Source: Acidobacteriota bacterium (lineage in GTDB: Bacteria; Acidobacteriota; Terriglobia; Bryobacterales; Bryobacteraceae). Taken from it: 6,532 nt of DNA. Below, one piece after another: positions 1 through 5,278 of this stretch. Location: assembly GCA_021788955.1 (NCBI GenBank), contig JAJYKC010000145.1:1-6532 (forward strand). Direction: 5' to 3'. Below the pieces are notes generated by a model, which was not told the DNA's origin, did no database searches, and worked only from the letters and a program-made list of their open reading frames with translations. The translations under genes and the position numbers were made by a program. Numbering within the stretch: the stretch's first letter is position 1; each line of letters starts with the position of its first letter.

Positions 1-263
1 GTTCGGAGTTGGAGCGCAAGGTGACGGCGAAGACGGACGTAGTGCGGATGTTCGAGGAGGCGGTCACGGCGGCGGAGCGCAATTTCCGGGCGGCGGATGA
101 GGCGGAGTTGAATCGTCCAGCGGAGTTCTTCGGGGAAAAGACCACGATTCGGCGCATCTACCTGCGCATTCTGGCGCACACGGGTGAGCATTTAGGGCAG
201 ACGATCGCCTGTGGGCGGGTGAACAGAGTAACGCCGCCGTGGTCGATACCCATGAAGCAGTAG
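1..263 (+). CDS. DinB-family protein, C-terminal part (5' end outside window)
   Basis: The reading frame is open from the first complete codon at position 3, so the gene begins upstream of the window. The TTG at 9 is probably an internal Leu codon (the frame reads Ser-Glu-Leu-Glu-Arg) and not a start. About 86 residues are visible. The C-terminal motif HTGEHLGQTIACGRVNRVTP followed by PWS is the typical last helix and tail of DinB/YfiT-like four-helix-bundle proteins, whose HxxxHLGQ histidines contribute to a divalent-metal site; the two His codons are at 177-179 and 189-191. The family includes metal-dependent thiol transferases and many uncharacterised members that are abundant in Acidobacteriota, so the substrate cannot be named. 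It is predicted to be cytoplasmic, with no membrane segment in the visible part. The 187-bp gap to the next gene contains hairpins, so the two are probably not tightly coupled. The family call is fairly secure; the role is unknown. Confidence 0.8.
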   Translation, partial: SELERKVTAKTDVVRMFEEAVTAAERNFRAADEAELNRPAEFFGEKTTIRRIYLRILAHTGEHLGQTIACGRVNRVTPPWSIPMKQ

Positions 264-279
264 GGCGTGAAATCGCGCA

Positions 280-299
280 ATCCTTGGCAACCAATGGAT
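280..299 (+). repeat. Imperfect inverted repeat just after the DinB-family gene
   Basis: ATCCTTGG (280-287) pairs with CCAA and GGAT (291-299) around a CAA loop, with T295 bulged. The stem starts 17 bp past the DinB stop codon and is followed by only a short TTT, so it could be a weak 3'-end hairpin. There is no real U-tract, so a terminator is not claimed. Confidence 0.35.
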
Positions 300-401
300 T
301 TCCAGTAGCCTCGCTTGCATCCCGGCCCTGACACACACATGGCATGGCCACACAACTGCAATAGGTGTAATCTGAGCACAGAGTGTGTGGCGTGCTCGGG
401 G

Positions 402-423
402 TGCGCGCCGGAGCCGGCGCGCA
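402..423. repeat. Perfect 10-bp GC-rich inverted repeat in the 5' leader of the IPT/TIG gene
   Basis: TGCGCGCCGG (402-411) is followed by AG and then its exact reverse complement CCGGCGCGCA (414-423). It lies 27 bp before the ATG at 451 and 14 bp before the Shine-Dalgarno-like GGGAGG. No T-run follows, so it is not an intrinsic terminator. It could be an operator for a dimeric regulator, or a leader hairpin affecting translation or RNA stability. The symmetry is seen directly; the function is inferred. Confidence 0.5.
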
Positions 424-450
424 GACGTGTTGGGACCGGGAGGTGGAATC

Positions 451-801
451 ATGAGAGGCCTGAAAGCGGCCGCGATCCTGCTTGGGTTGCTGGGGACGGC
501 CCTATGGGCGTTCCAGGAAGCGCCCTTGATCCAGACGGTTGAGCCGGACACCGCGAAGGCGGGCGTCGTTGTTGTGGCAAAGGGAATGAACCTCGACAAG
601 AACAAGGTCTGCGAGCTTTATTTGACCGATGAGAAGAAGGACACACAGGTCAAGATGACAGAGCAGACTCCGACGGAGTTGAAGTTCACTGTGCCGCATA
701 TGCTGCCGGGGAAGTATCACCTGATGGTGATGACGGCGAACCGTTCACAGATGATCGAGCAGCCGGTGGTCCTGATGGTGGAAGAGGCGAAGGCGGATTA
801 A
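451..801 (+). CDS. Small exported IPT/TIG-like domain protein
   Basis: This is a 116-residue protein. The ATG at 451 was chosen because GGGAGG (438-443) sits 7 bp upstream and because this start gives a clean signal peptide: Met-Arg-Gly-Leu-Lys, then a hydrophobic core (about residues 6-19), ending Ala-Leu-Trp-Ala with likely cleavage after residue 20. An earlier in-frame start would put an Arg-rich stretch in front of it. The mature part (about 24-112) resembles a single IPT/TIG immunoglobulin-like fold: it opens with PLIQTVEPDTAKAG, has a central AKGMNLDKNKV, and closes with PGKYHLMV before the last strand. Such domains usually serve as binding or structural modules in secreted proteins; no catalytic motif is visible. 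There is one cysteine (residue 54). The protein probably acts in the periplasm or outside the cell. Its 3' end converges on the DUF58 gene with a 4-bp overlap. The export signal is convincing; the fold call is by pattern only. Confidence 0.75.
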   Translation: MRGLKAAAILLGLLGTALWAFQEAPLIQTVEPDTAKAGVVVVAKGMNLDKNKVCELYLTDEKKDTQVKMTEQTPTELKFTVPHMLPGKYHLMVMTANRSQMIEQPVVLMVEEAKAD

Positions 802-812
802 GAATCTGCCTT
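790..812. terminator. Stem-loop spanning both convergent stop codons, possible bidirectional 3' end
   Basis: AAGGCGGATT (790-799) pairs with AATCTGCCTT (803-812) around a 3-nt AAG loop. On the + strand all ten positions pair, with one G-U wobble; on the - strand that position becomes an A-C mismatch. Both stop codons, TAA at 799-801 (+) and TAA at 800-798 (-), lie at the loop and loop-proximal stem. No U-tract follows on either strand, so intrinsic termination would be non-canonical; the hairpin may instead protect 3' ends or block read-through between the convergent genes. Confidence 0.4.
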
Positions 813-1916
813 ACCTGGATCCGAGATTTTGGAAGGGGTCTCGCAGACCGGCGCGGCGGCAGCGGCCGGGCTGAGAACGAGCCGGTGGAAGTGTGCGGGC
901 GAGGGCGGGGGGAGTTTGCGTCCCTCATCACGGTCGACAACAGCCAGATATCTGAGAATGCGGTGGACGTCTCCGTCTCGCGGGACTTGTGTCTCAAAAT
1001 TGGCGGTACGGAAATGAATCCGGGCCCCGCGTTCGGTTAGCCGCCAACTCAAACAGGCGGCACAGGCCACGGCCCACTCGAACCAGGCGCTCTGCTCGCG
1101 GCCCACATCGAGGTCGAGCACAAGCTCCAAGGCGGCATCGTCGTCGCGGGCGAATTCACGGACTTGAAGGTCGCCGGTGTGGGCGGTGGCGCGCCAATCG
1201 ATGTGGCGTATGCTTTCAAAGGCTTGATAAGGACGAATGTGGTGGAAGTCGGCGCCGAGGCCGCGGGTGCGCGCTTCGATCCCTTCGAACGCGGAAGCGA
1301 GAAGCGGTTCGAAGCCGGGCTGGGGATCGAGCGGCGGGTAAACGAGAAACTCGTGCCGCAGGTTGACGGGCATGCGGCGCTCGGCGAATCCGAACGGGAA
1401 CGACGTGGAGAAAACGAAGCGGCTGCCGTTGTAGACGCCCCGGTGGGGGAATAACATCTCGACTGGGGCGGAGGTGCGCTTTCCGCTGCCGAGGATCGGG
1501 AAATAGAGGGGCGTAGGAAGGCTGCCTTCGCCGGTGGCGACGAGGTGGACGGAGAAAGACGGCATCCAGTGCTTGGCGTTGATGACGACGGCGCGGCCGA
1601 GGACAGGCCGGTCCGAGACGATGAATGGGGGAAGTTCGAGTTCCAGCTCGAGGCCGGCCAGGGTCAACCGGCTGACAAAGCCGGAGACCAGCAGTGTGCC
1701 CAACATCGCGGCTACGACGAGGAAGAGCAGGTTGTTGGCTGAGGCGAAGGCGGCGAAGCCGACCAGGGTGCAGGCGAGGGAGAACAGGAGCCCGGCGCGG
1801 GTGATTTGCTGGCGGGAGCCGAGTTCAGCGAGATAGGCGAAAACCGCCGAGGCGCTGCTGCGAAGACGCTGGGCGAGCGACGGGGAGGCTGGCGGGGTTG
1901 GCGGACGGGAATCCAT
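798..1916 (-). CDS. DUF58 domain-containing membrane protein
   Basis: This 372-residue protein matches the usual architecture and length of DUF58 proteins. It has a short polar N-terminus rich in Pro and Ser, two adjacent hydrophobic helices (about 41-58 and 62-80), a beta-rich segment with the typical SDRPVLGRAVVINAKHW region, and then the signature around RPYQAFESIRHIDWRATAHT (228-247) followed by GDLQVREF. The last part (about 262-330) contains LELVLDLDVG and resembles a von Willebrand A-like fold. Family members are commonly encoded with a MoxR AAA+ ATPase and transglutaminase-like or VWA proteins, and are thought to act in envelope or complex-assembly processes; the biochemical role is unknown. 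No MoxR gene is present in this window on either side. The ATG at 1916 lacks a well-spaced Shine-Dalgarno sequence (CAGAG directly abuts it). The gene is divergent from the Spy-like gene and convergent with the IPT/TIG gene. Confidence 0.9.
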   Translation of the reverse strand: MDSRPPTPPASPSLAQRLRSSASAVFAYLAELGSRQQITRAGLLFSLACTLVGFAAFASANNLLFLVVAAMLGTLLVSGFVSRLTLAGLELELELPPFIVSDRPVLGRAVVINAKHWMPSFSVHLVATGEGSLPTPLYFPILGSGKRTSAPVEMLFPHRGVYNGSRFVFSTSFPFGFAERRMPVNLRHEFLVYPPLDPQPGFEPLLASAFEGIEARTRGLGADFHHIRPYQAFESIRHIDWRATAHTGDLQVREFARDDDAALELVLDLDVGREQSAWFEWAVACAACLSWRLTERGARIHFRTANFETQVPRDGDVHRILRYLAVVDRDEGRKLPPPSPAHFHRLVLSPAAAAAPVCETPSKISDPGKADS

Positions 1917-1963
1917 CTCTGATCCGAGGATGGCACAGGTTCGGGGGCTGGCTGTAAGCGTGT

Positions 1964-1990
1964 CTTTACAAGCGCTTTACCATCCTTTAC
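1964..1990. promoter_or_regulatory. Three phased CTTTAC direct repeats, candidate regulator-binding site
   Basis: CTTTAC occurs at 1964-1969, 1975-1980 and 1985-1990, so successive copies start 11 and 10 bp apart, about one helical turn. The site lies in the 197-bp divergent gap, 48-74 bp upstream of the DUF58 start and 124-150 bp upstream of the Spy-like gene start. Direct hexamers at 10-11 bp intervals are the usual layout for OmpR/PhoB-type winged-helix response regulators that bind head-to-tail. The repeat and spacing are seen directly; regulator and target gene are inference. I could not find convincing -35/-10 boxes for either divergent gene. Confidence 0.45.
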
Positions 1991-2113
1991 CGAAGCAAGC
2001 ACAACGAAGCGGGGTGGTGGTGCGTTTGAAGGAGTAGAGAGAACAGCGTACGGAACCGGGCGGTAAGCCGCCAGAAGTGGTCCGGCGCGTCTGATGGAAA
2101 AAGAGAGGATGAC

Positions 2114-2581
2114 ATGCTGAGAGACTTTCGCAAGATTCCGATGGTTGGCGCGGCCCTGATGCTGAGCGCAGGGTTGGTTCTGGCGCAGGGCCCGGGGATG
2201 GGCCGGGGCATGATGGGGCCGGGCGGCCCTGGCTTCGGGATGGGTCATGGACTGAAGTTTCTGACTGCGGCGCTGGACTTGACGAGCGATCAGGTGACGC
2301 AGGCGCAGACGATCTTCAGCAGTCTGCGAACGCAGAACCAGAGCGTGATGCAGCAGATCCGGTCGCAGCATCAGGCGATCGAGAAGGCGATCGAGGCAGG
2401 GCAGACGCCGGCGCAGATCACGGCCCTGGCGCAGGCTCTGGGCCCGCTGGAGGCACAGGCCGCGACAAATAACGCGTTGGCGCAAGCGCAGTTCTGGGCA
2501 CTGTTGACGCCGCAGCAGAAACTGATTGCGCTGCGGCAGTCGCAGCAGCCGCCGAATCCGCCCGCACCACCCGCAAACTAA
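2114..2581 (+). CDS. Spy/CpxP-like periplasmic LTxxQ protein
   Basis: This is a 155-residue protein. The ATG at 2114 is preceded by GAGAGGA (2103-2109). The N-terminus is a signal peptide (Arg/Lys-containing start, hydrophobic residues about 9-23, Val-Leu-Ala then Gln, likely cleavage after residue 24). The mature protein opens with a Gly/Met-rich stretch (26-45, including GMGRGMMGPGGPGFGMGHG). It then has a largely helical Gln/Ala-rich body with two LTxxQ-type motifs, LTSDQ (56-60) and LTPQQ (131-135), and a Pro-rich tail. Paired LTxxQ motifs and this length fit the Spy/CpxP family of periplasmic chaperones and stress or metal sensors. The Met-rich segment could bind a soft metal or simply be a flexible linker. 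The next gene downstream is a metal-transport ATPase, but a strong terminator separates them. It is divergent from the DUF58 gene and shares the gap with the CTTTAC repeats. Export and family are well supported; ligand and exact role are not. Confidence 0.82.
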   Translation: MLRDFRKIPMVGAALMLSAGLVLAQGPGMGRGMMGPGGPGFGMGHGLKFLTAALDLTSDQVTQAQTIFSSLRTQNQSVMQQIRSQHQAIEKAIEAGQTPAQITALAQALGPLEAQAATNNALAQAQFWALLTPQQKLIALRQSQQPPNPPAPPAN

Positions 2582-2594
2582 ACCCGCAAACTAA
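2569..2594 (+). repeat. 13-bp tandem duplication across the stop codon of the Spy-like gene
   Basis: ACCCGCAAACTAA occurs twice in direct tandem, at 2569-2581 and 2582-2594. The first copy contains the last codons and the TAA stop; the second lies just beyond it and is untranslated. It looks like a slippage duplication. Loss of one copy would leave the protein C-terminus unchanged. Confidence 0.85.
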
Positions 2595-2615
2595 ATTTGA
2601 CTGAGTATTTCCTCG

Positions 2616-2655
2616 AACGGGACGCCACCTGAGCGCGGCGTCCCGTTTCTTTTTT
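2616..2655 (+). terminator. Rho-independent terminator after the Spy-like gene
   Basis: AACGGGACGCC (2616-2626) and GGCGTCCCGTT (2637-2647) form a perfect 11-bp GC-rich stem with a 10-nt loop, followed by a U-rich tract (TTTCTTTTTT, ending at 2655). It lies 35 bp past the TAA at 2579-2581. This is a textbook intrinsic terminator and should separate the Spy-like transcript from the ATPase gene, or allow only partial read-through. Confidence 0.9.
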
Positions 2656-2704
2656 GGCGCAGCCGGGAGGCAATGTGTAGGCTGAGAGTGGGGGTACGAA
2701 TCGT

Positions 2705-4591
2705 TTGGCGCCAACTCAGCCAGGGGATGCGACAGATGCTCGAAGGCGGCCGGCAAAGGAGATGTACATTGCCGCGCTCAGCTCCGTTGGGATCGTGGTT
2801 TCTCTCGTGCTGCGCTATGCGATGCACGTTCCTCCGCATGTGGCGGGGTGGCCGCTCGTTGGCGTACTCGTGGTGGGAGGCGTGCCCCTGCTTTTCGATC
2901 TCGCCGCACGTCTGAGCCGCGGCGAGTTCGGCTCGGACCTGCTCGCCGGGTTGTCAATCGTAGCTGCGGCGGTACTCGGCGAGTATCTGGCCGGAGCGAT
3001 CATCGTGCTGATGCTGAGCGGTGGAGGAGCGCTCGAAGCTTATGCGACGCACCGCGCGTCGGCAGTGCTGGCGGCCCTGGCGCGAAGAATGCCGAGCAGC
3101 GCGCATCGCCGGCGGGACGGACAACTCATCGATATCGGCGTGAACGAAATTCGCCTGGGAGATCGGGTTGTGGTGTTTCCGCACGAGATCTGCCCGGTGG
3201 ACGGAATTGTCGAATCCGGGCGGGGGACGATGGACGAATCCTATCTGACCGGCGAGCCGTTTCTCATCGCAAAAGCACCAGGTTCGACGGTGCTTTCGGG
3301 AGCGATCAACGGGGAGCAGGCGCTGACGATCGAGGTGACGACGCTGCCGGTGGATTCGCGCTACGCCAAGATCATGACGGTCATGAAAGAGGCCGAGCAG
3401 AACCGGCCGCGGCTTCGGCGCATCGCGGACCGGCTTGGCGCCTGGTACACGCTGGTGGGGGTCGGCGTGGGTGTCGCCGGATGGATCATCGGGCACGATC
3501 CGAAGCGGTTTCTGGCCGTGCTGGTGATCGCCACTCCCTGCCCGCTACTGTTGGCGATTCCGGTAGCGATCCTGGGGGCGATTTCGGTGGCGGCGAGCCG
3601 GGCGATCATCATCAAGAATCCGGCGATGCTCGAGCAGATCGACAACTGCCGGACCGTTATCTTCGACAAGACCGGCACGTTGACTTACGGCAAGCCGGCA
3701 TTGACCGAGGTTCGCTGCGCGCCGGGCGTGACGCGAGACGAGGTGCTTGCGCTGGCGGCGAGCGTGGAGCAGTATTCCAAGCATCCTCTCGCTTCGGGAG
3801 TGATGGATGCGGCGCGCGAAGCGGGGATCGTGTTGAGCGAGGCGGCGGAGGTGAGCGAACGGCCGGGTGCGGGCCTGACCGGCAGGATCGGCGACGTCGA
3901 GGTCACGATTACCGGCCGGAAGGCGGTGATGGCAAAAGGCGGAAAGGCAGCCGCGGCGCTGCCGGAGGCGATTCCCGGAATGGAGTGCGTGGTGTTGCTC
4001 AACGGCGAGTTTGGCGCCGCGTTCCGGTTTCACGACGCGCCCCGGAGCGAAAGCGGTTCCTTCATCCGGCACCTGGCGCCGCGGCATCGGGTGACGAAAG
4101 TGATGCTCGTGTCCGGCGACCGGGAAGAGGAAGTGCGGTACCTGGCGAACGAGGTGGGCATTCAGGAAGTACGGGCGGGGATGAGCCCGGAGCAAAAAGT
4201 CGAGATCGTGCGCGAAGAAGCGGCACGGGGCGCGACGCTGTTTGTGGGAGACGGGATCAACGACGCGCCGGCGATGCAGGCGGCAACCGTCGGCGTTGCG
4301 TTCGGCCAGCAGAGCGAGATCACGGCGGAGGCCGCGGACGCGGTGGTGCTGGAAGCTTCGCTCAGCAAGGTGGATGAGTTAATCCACATCGGGCGGCGGA
4401 TGAGAACGATCGGACTTCAGAGCGCGGTGGGCGGGATGGCGCTGAGCATCGCCGGGATGGGGTTAGGCGCGGCAGGTCTGCTGCCGCCGGTCGCCGGAGC
4501 GATAGCCCAGGAGCTGATCGACCTGGTGGCGGTGGTAAACGCTCTGCGTGTGGCGCTTACAGCGGACAACCTGCACGACCACGCCGCCTAG
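2705..4591 (+). CDS. P1B-type heavy-metal translocating ATPase, TPC (P1B-5-like) motif
   Basis: This is an inner-membrane pump that would couple ATP hydrolysis to transition-metal export (628 residues from the TTG at 2705). Visible motifs are the actuator TGE (182-184), the permeation motif T277-P-C279-P, phosphorylation DKTGT (321-325, Asp321), the P1B-specific SKHP (His360-Pro361), and hinge GDGIND (515-520). A C-terminal membrane motif QELID (602-606) is followed by NALR (612-615). About eight membrane segments are apparent: four before the actuator (from about residue 21), two flanking TPC, and two at the C-terminus. TPC with QExxD...NALR matches the P1B-5 group, whose characterised member Nia of Sinorhizobium meliloti is linked to Ni and Fe. 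No N-terminal CxxC/HMA domain is seen, nor the C-terminal hemerythrin domain typical of P1B-5. The start is uncertain: the frame is closed by TAG at 2678, leaving TTG 2705 (G-rich stretch upstream) or ATG 2762 (residue 20; AAAGGAG abuts it with no spacer). The longer form keeps an Arg/Lys-rich segment before the first helix. Metal specificity is inferred. Confidence 0.92.
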   Translation: MAPTQPGDATDARRRPAKEMYIAALSSVGIVVSLVLRYAMHVPPHVAGWPLVGVLVVGGVPLLFDLAARLSRGEFGSDLLAGLSIVAAAVLGEYLAGAIIVLMLSGGGALEAYATHRASAVLAALARRMPSSAHRRRDGQLIDIGVNEIRLGDRVVVFPHEICPVDGIVESGRGTMDESYLTGEPFLIAKAPGSTVLSGAINGEQALTIEVTTLPVDSRYAKIMTVMKEAEQNRPRLRRIADRLGAWYTLVGVGVGVAGWIIGHDPKRFLAVLVIATPCPLLLAIPVAILGAISVAASRAIIIKNPAMLEQIDNCRTVIFDKTGTLTYGKPALTEVRCAPGVTRDEVLALAASVEQYSKHPLASGVMDAAREAGIVLSEAAEVSERPGAGLTGRIGDVEVTITGRKAVMAKGGKAAAALPEAIPGMECVVLLNGEFGAAFRFHDAPRSESGSFIRHLAPRHRVTKVMLVSGDREEEVRYLANEVGIQEVRAGMSPEQKVEIVREEAARGATLFVGDGINDAPAMQAATVGVAFGQQSEITAEAADAVVLEASLSKVDELIHIGRRMRTIGLQSAVGGMALSIAGMGLGAAGLLPPVAGAIAQELIDLVAVVNALRVALTADNLHDHAA

Positions 4592-4595
4592 GCCG

Positions 4596-4618
4596 AAAAA
4601 AGAACAGCCCTAGGGTTC
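4596..4618 (-). terminator. Weak candidate terminator for the kinase-regulator operon
   Basis: On the - strand, GAAC and GTTC (4618-4615 and 4605-4602) can pair, with CC/GG extending the stem past a CT bulge, followed by TTTTTT (4601-4596). The regulator's TAG stop (4612-4610) lies inside the hairpin. The stem is short and bulged, so this is only a possible U-tract terminator. No comparable structure is seen for the convergent ATPase gene. Confidence 0.35.
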
Positions 4619-5278
4619 GACAATGTTGTTTCGCACCGCGTAGCGAACTAGCTCGCTGATTGAATGCAGGTCGAGCTTATTCATGATGTTGGTGCGGTGG
4701 GTTTCGGCGGTCTTGATGCTGATGTTCAGCGCCGAGGCGACTTCTTTGTTGGTCTTTCCTTCGGCCAGAAGCTGAACGATCTCGCGCTCCCGGGCGGTAA
4801 GGCGGTTGCGCGGGGCCTCGGGAGCAGGCTCGCGGGCCGGGCGGGAGAGATAGCTTTGCAGCAACATCTCCGACACGCGCGAGGAAAAGAAGGCCTTGCG
4901 CTGGCAAAGGGCTTCGACCGCGGCAATCAGATCGCGTCCGGCGTCGGATTTGAGCACGTAGCCGCGCGCGCCGGCGTCGAGGACCTCCCGCACGACCTGT
5001 TCGGACTCGTGCATGGTCAGGATGAGGACCTCGGTCTGCGGCAGGGCTTTGAGAATCTGCCTTGTCGCTTCCAGCCCGTTCAGTTCGGGCATGCTGACGT
5101 CGATGACCGCGACATTCGGCATGGTTTGTTTCGCCATCTCGACGGCTTCGCGGCCCGTAACGGCCTCTCCGACAACCTCCCAATCCGGATGCGATTCGAG
5201 CATCGAACGCAACCCATGCCTGACGATTTCATGATCGTCGGCGATCAAAATCTTTGTCTTTGGCGTGTCAGCCATCAT
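4610..5278 (-). CDS. NarL/FixJ-family response regulator (REC-LuxR HTH)
   Basis: This 222-residue protein has the full standard length of the family. The receiver domain (about 9-125) shows the acidic pair Asp14-Asp15, phospho-acceptor Asp60 in VIDVSMPELNG, Thr88 in LILTMHE and Lys110 in YVLKSD, so all switch residues are present. A Pro/Ala/Arg-rich linker (about 146-157) leads to a LuxR-type helix-turn-helix (160-218) with LTAREREIVQLLAEGKTNKE and then NISIKTAETHRTNIMNKL, the typical DNA-recognition helices. It should be a phosphorylation-controlled transcription factor in the cytoplasm. The start overlaps the kinase stop as ATGA, with AGGAG seven bases upstream. A second ATG directly follows the first, so either could be used. 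The partner is the kinase encoded upstream; regulated genes are unknown. The gene is convergent with the metal ATPase, separated by 18 bp. Confidence 0.95.
   Translation of the reverse strand: MMADTPKTKILIADDHEIVRHGLRSMLESHPDWEVVGEAVTGREAVEMAKQTMPNVAVIDVSMPELNGLEATRQILKALPQTEVLILTMHESEQVVREVLDAGARGYVLKSDAGRDLIAAVEALCQRKAFFSSRVSEMLLQSYLSRPAREPAPEAPRNRLTAREREIVQLLAEGKTNKEVASALNISIKTAETHRTNIMNKLDLHSISELVRYAVRNNIVEP

Noticed and set aside
345..373. Possible promoter TGGCCA-17-TAATCT before the IPT/TIG gene
   Set aside because: Only about four of six bases match in each hexamer. The host's sigma consensus is unknown, and such matches are expected by chance in a gap of this size.
347..391. Inverted repeat GCCACACA (347-354) and TGTGTGGC (384-391)
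   Set aside because: The 8-bp arms are separated by 29 nt in a CA/TG-rich stretch where such matches arise easily.
315..542. Small Cys-rich + strand frame with CNRC and CVACSGC
   Set aside because: The cysteine spacing looked like a zinc-binding mini-protein, but the second half overlaps the IPT/TIG gene in another frame. The TTG start has no Shine-Dalgarno sequence, and the cysteines come from a TGT/TGC-rich noncoding stretch.
2059..2072. GGCGG-TAAG-CCGCC small hairpin upstream of the Spy-like gene
   Set aside because: A 5-bp GC stem is common by chance in this GC-rich DNA and has no supporting context.
2052..2090. ECF-sigma-like GGAAC (2052-2056) followed by CGTCT
   Set aside because: The spacing between the two elements is far longer than the usual 16-17 bp for ECF promoters, so it was not called.
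2848..4377. Long + strand open frame of about 509 codons inside the ATPase gene
   Set aside because: It lies in another frame of a clearly conserved P-type ATPase, its translation is Arg/Gly-rich low-complexity sequence, and it shows no domain. It is a shadow of high-GC codon use.
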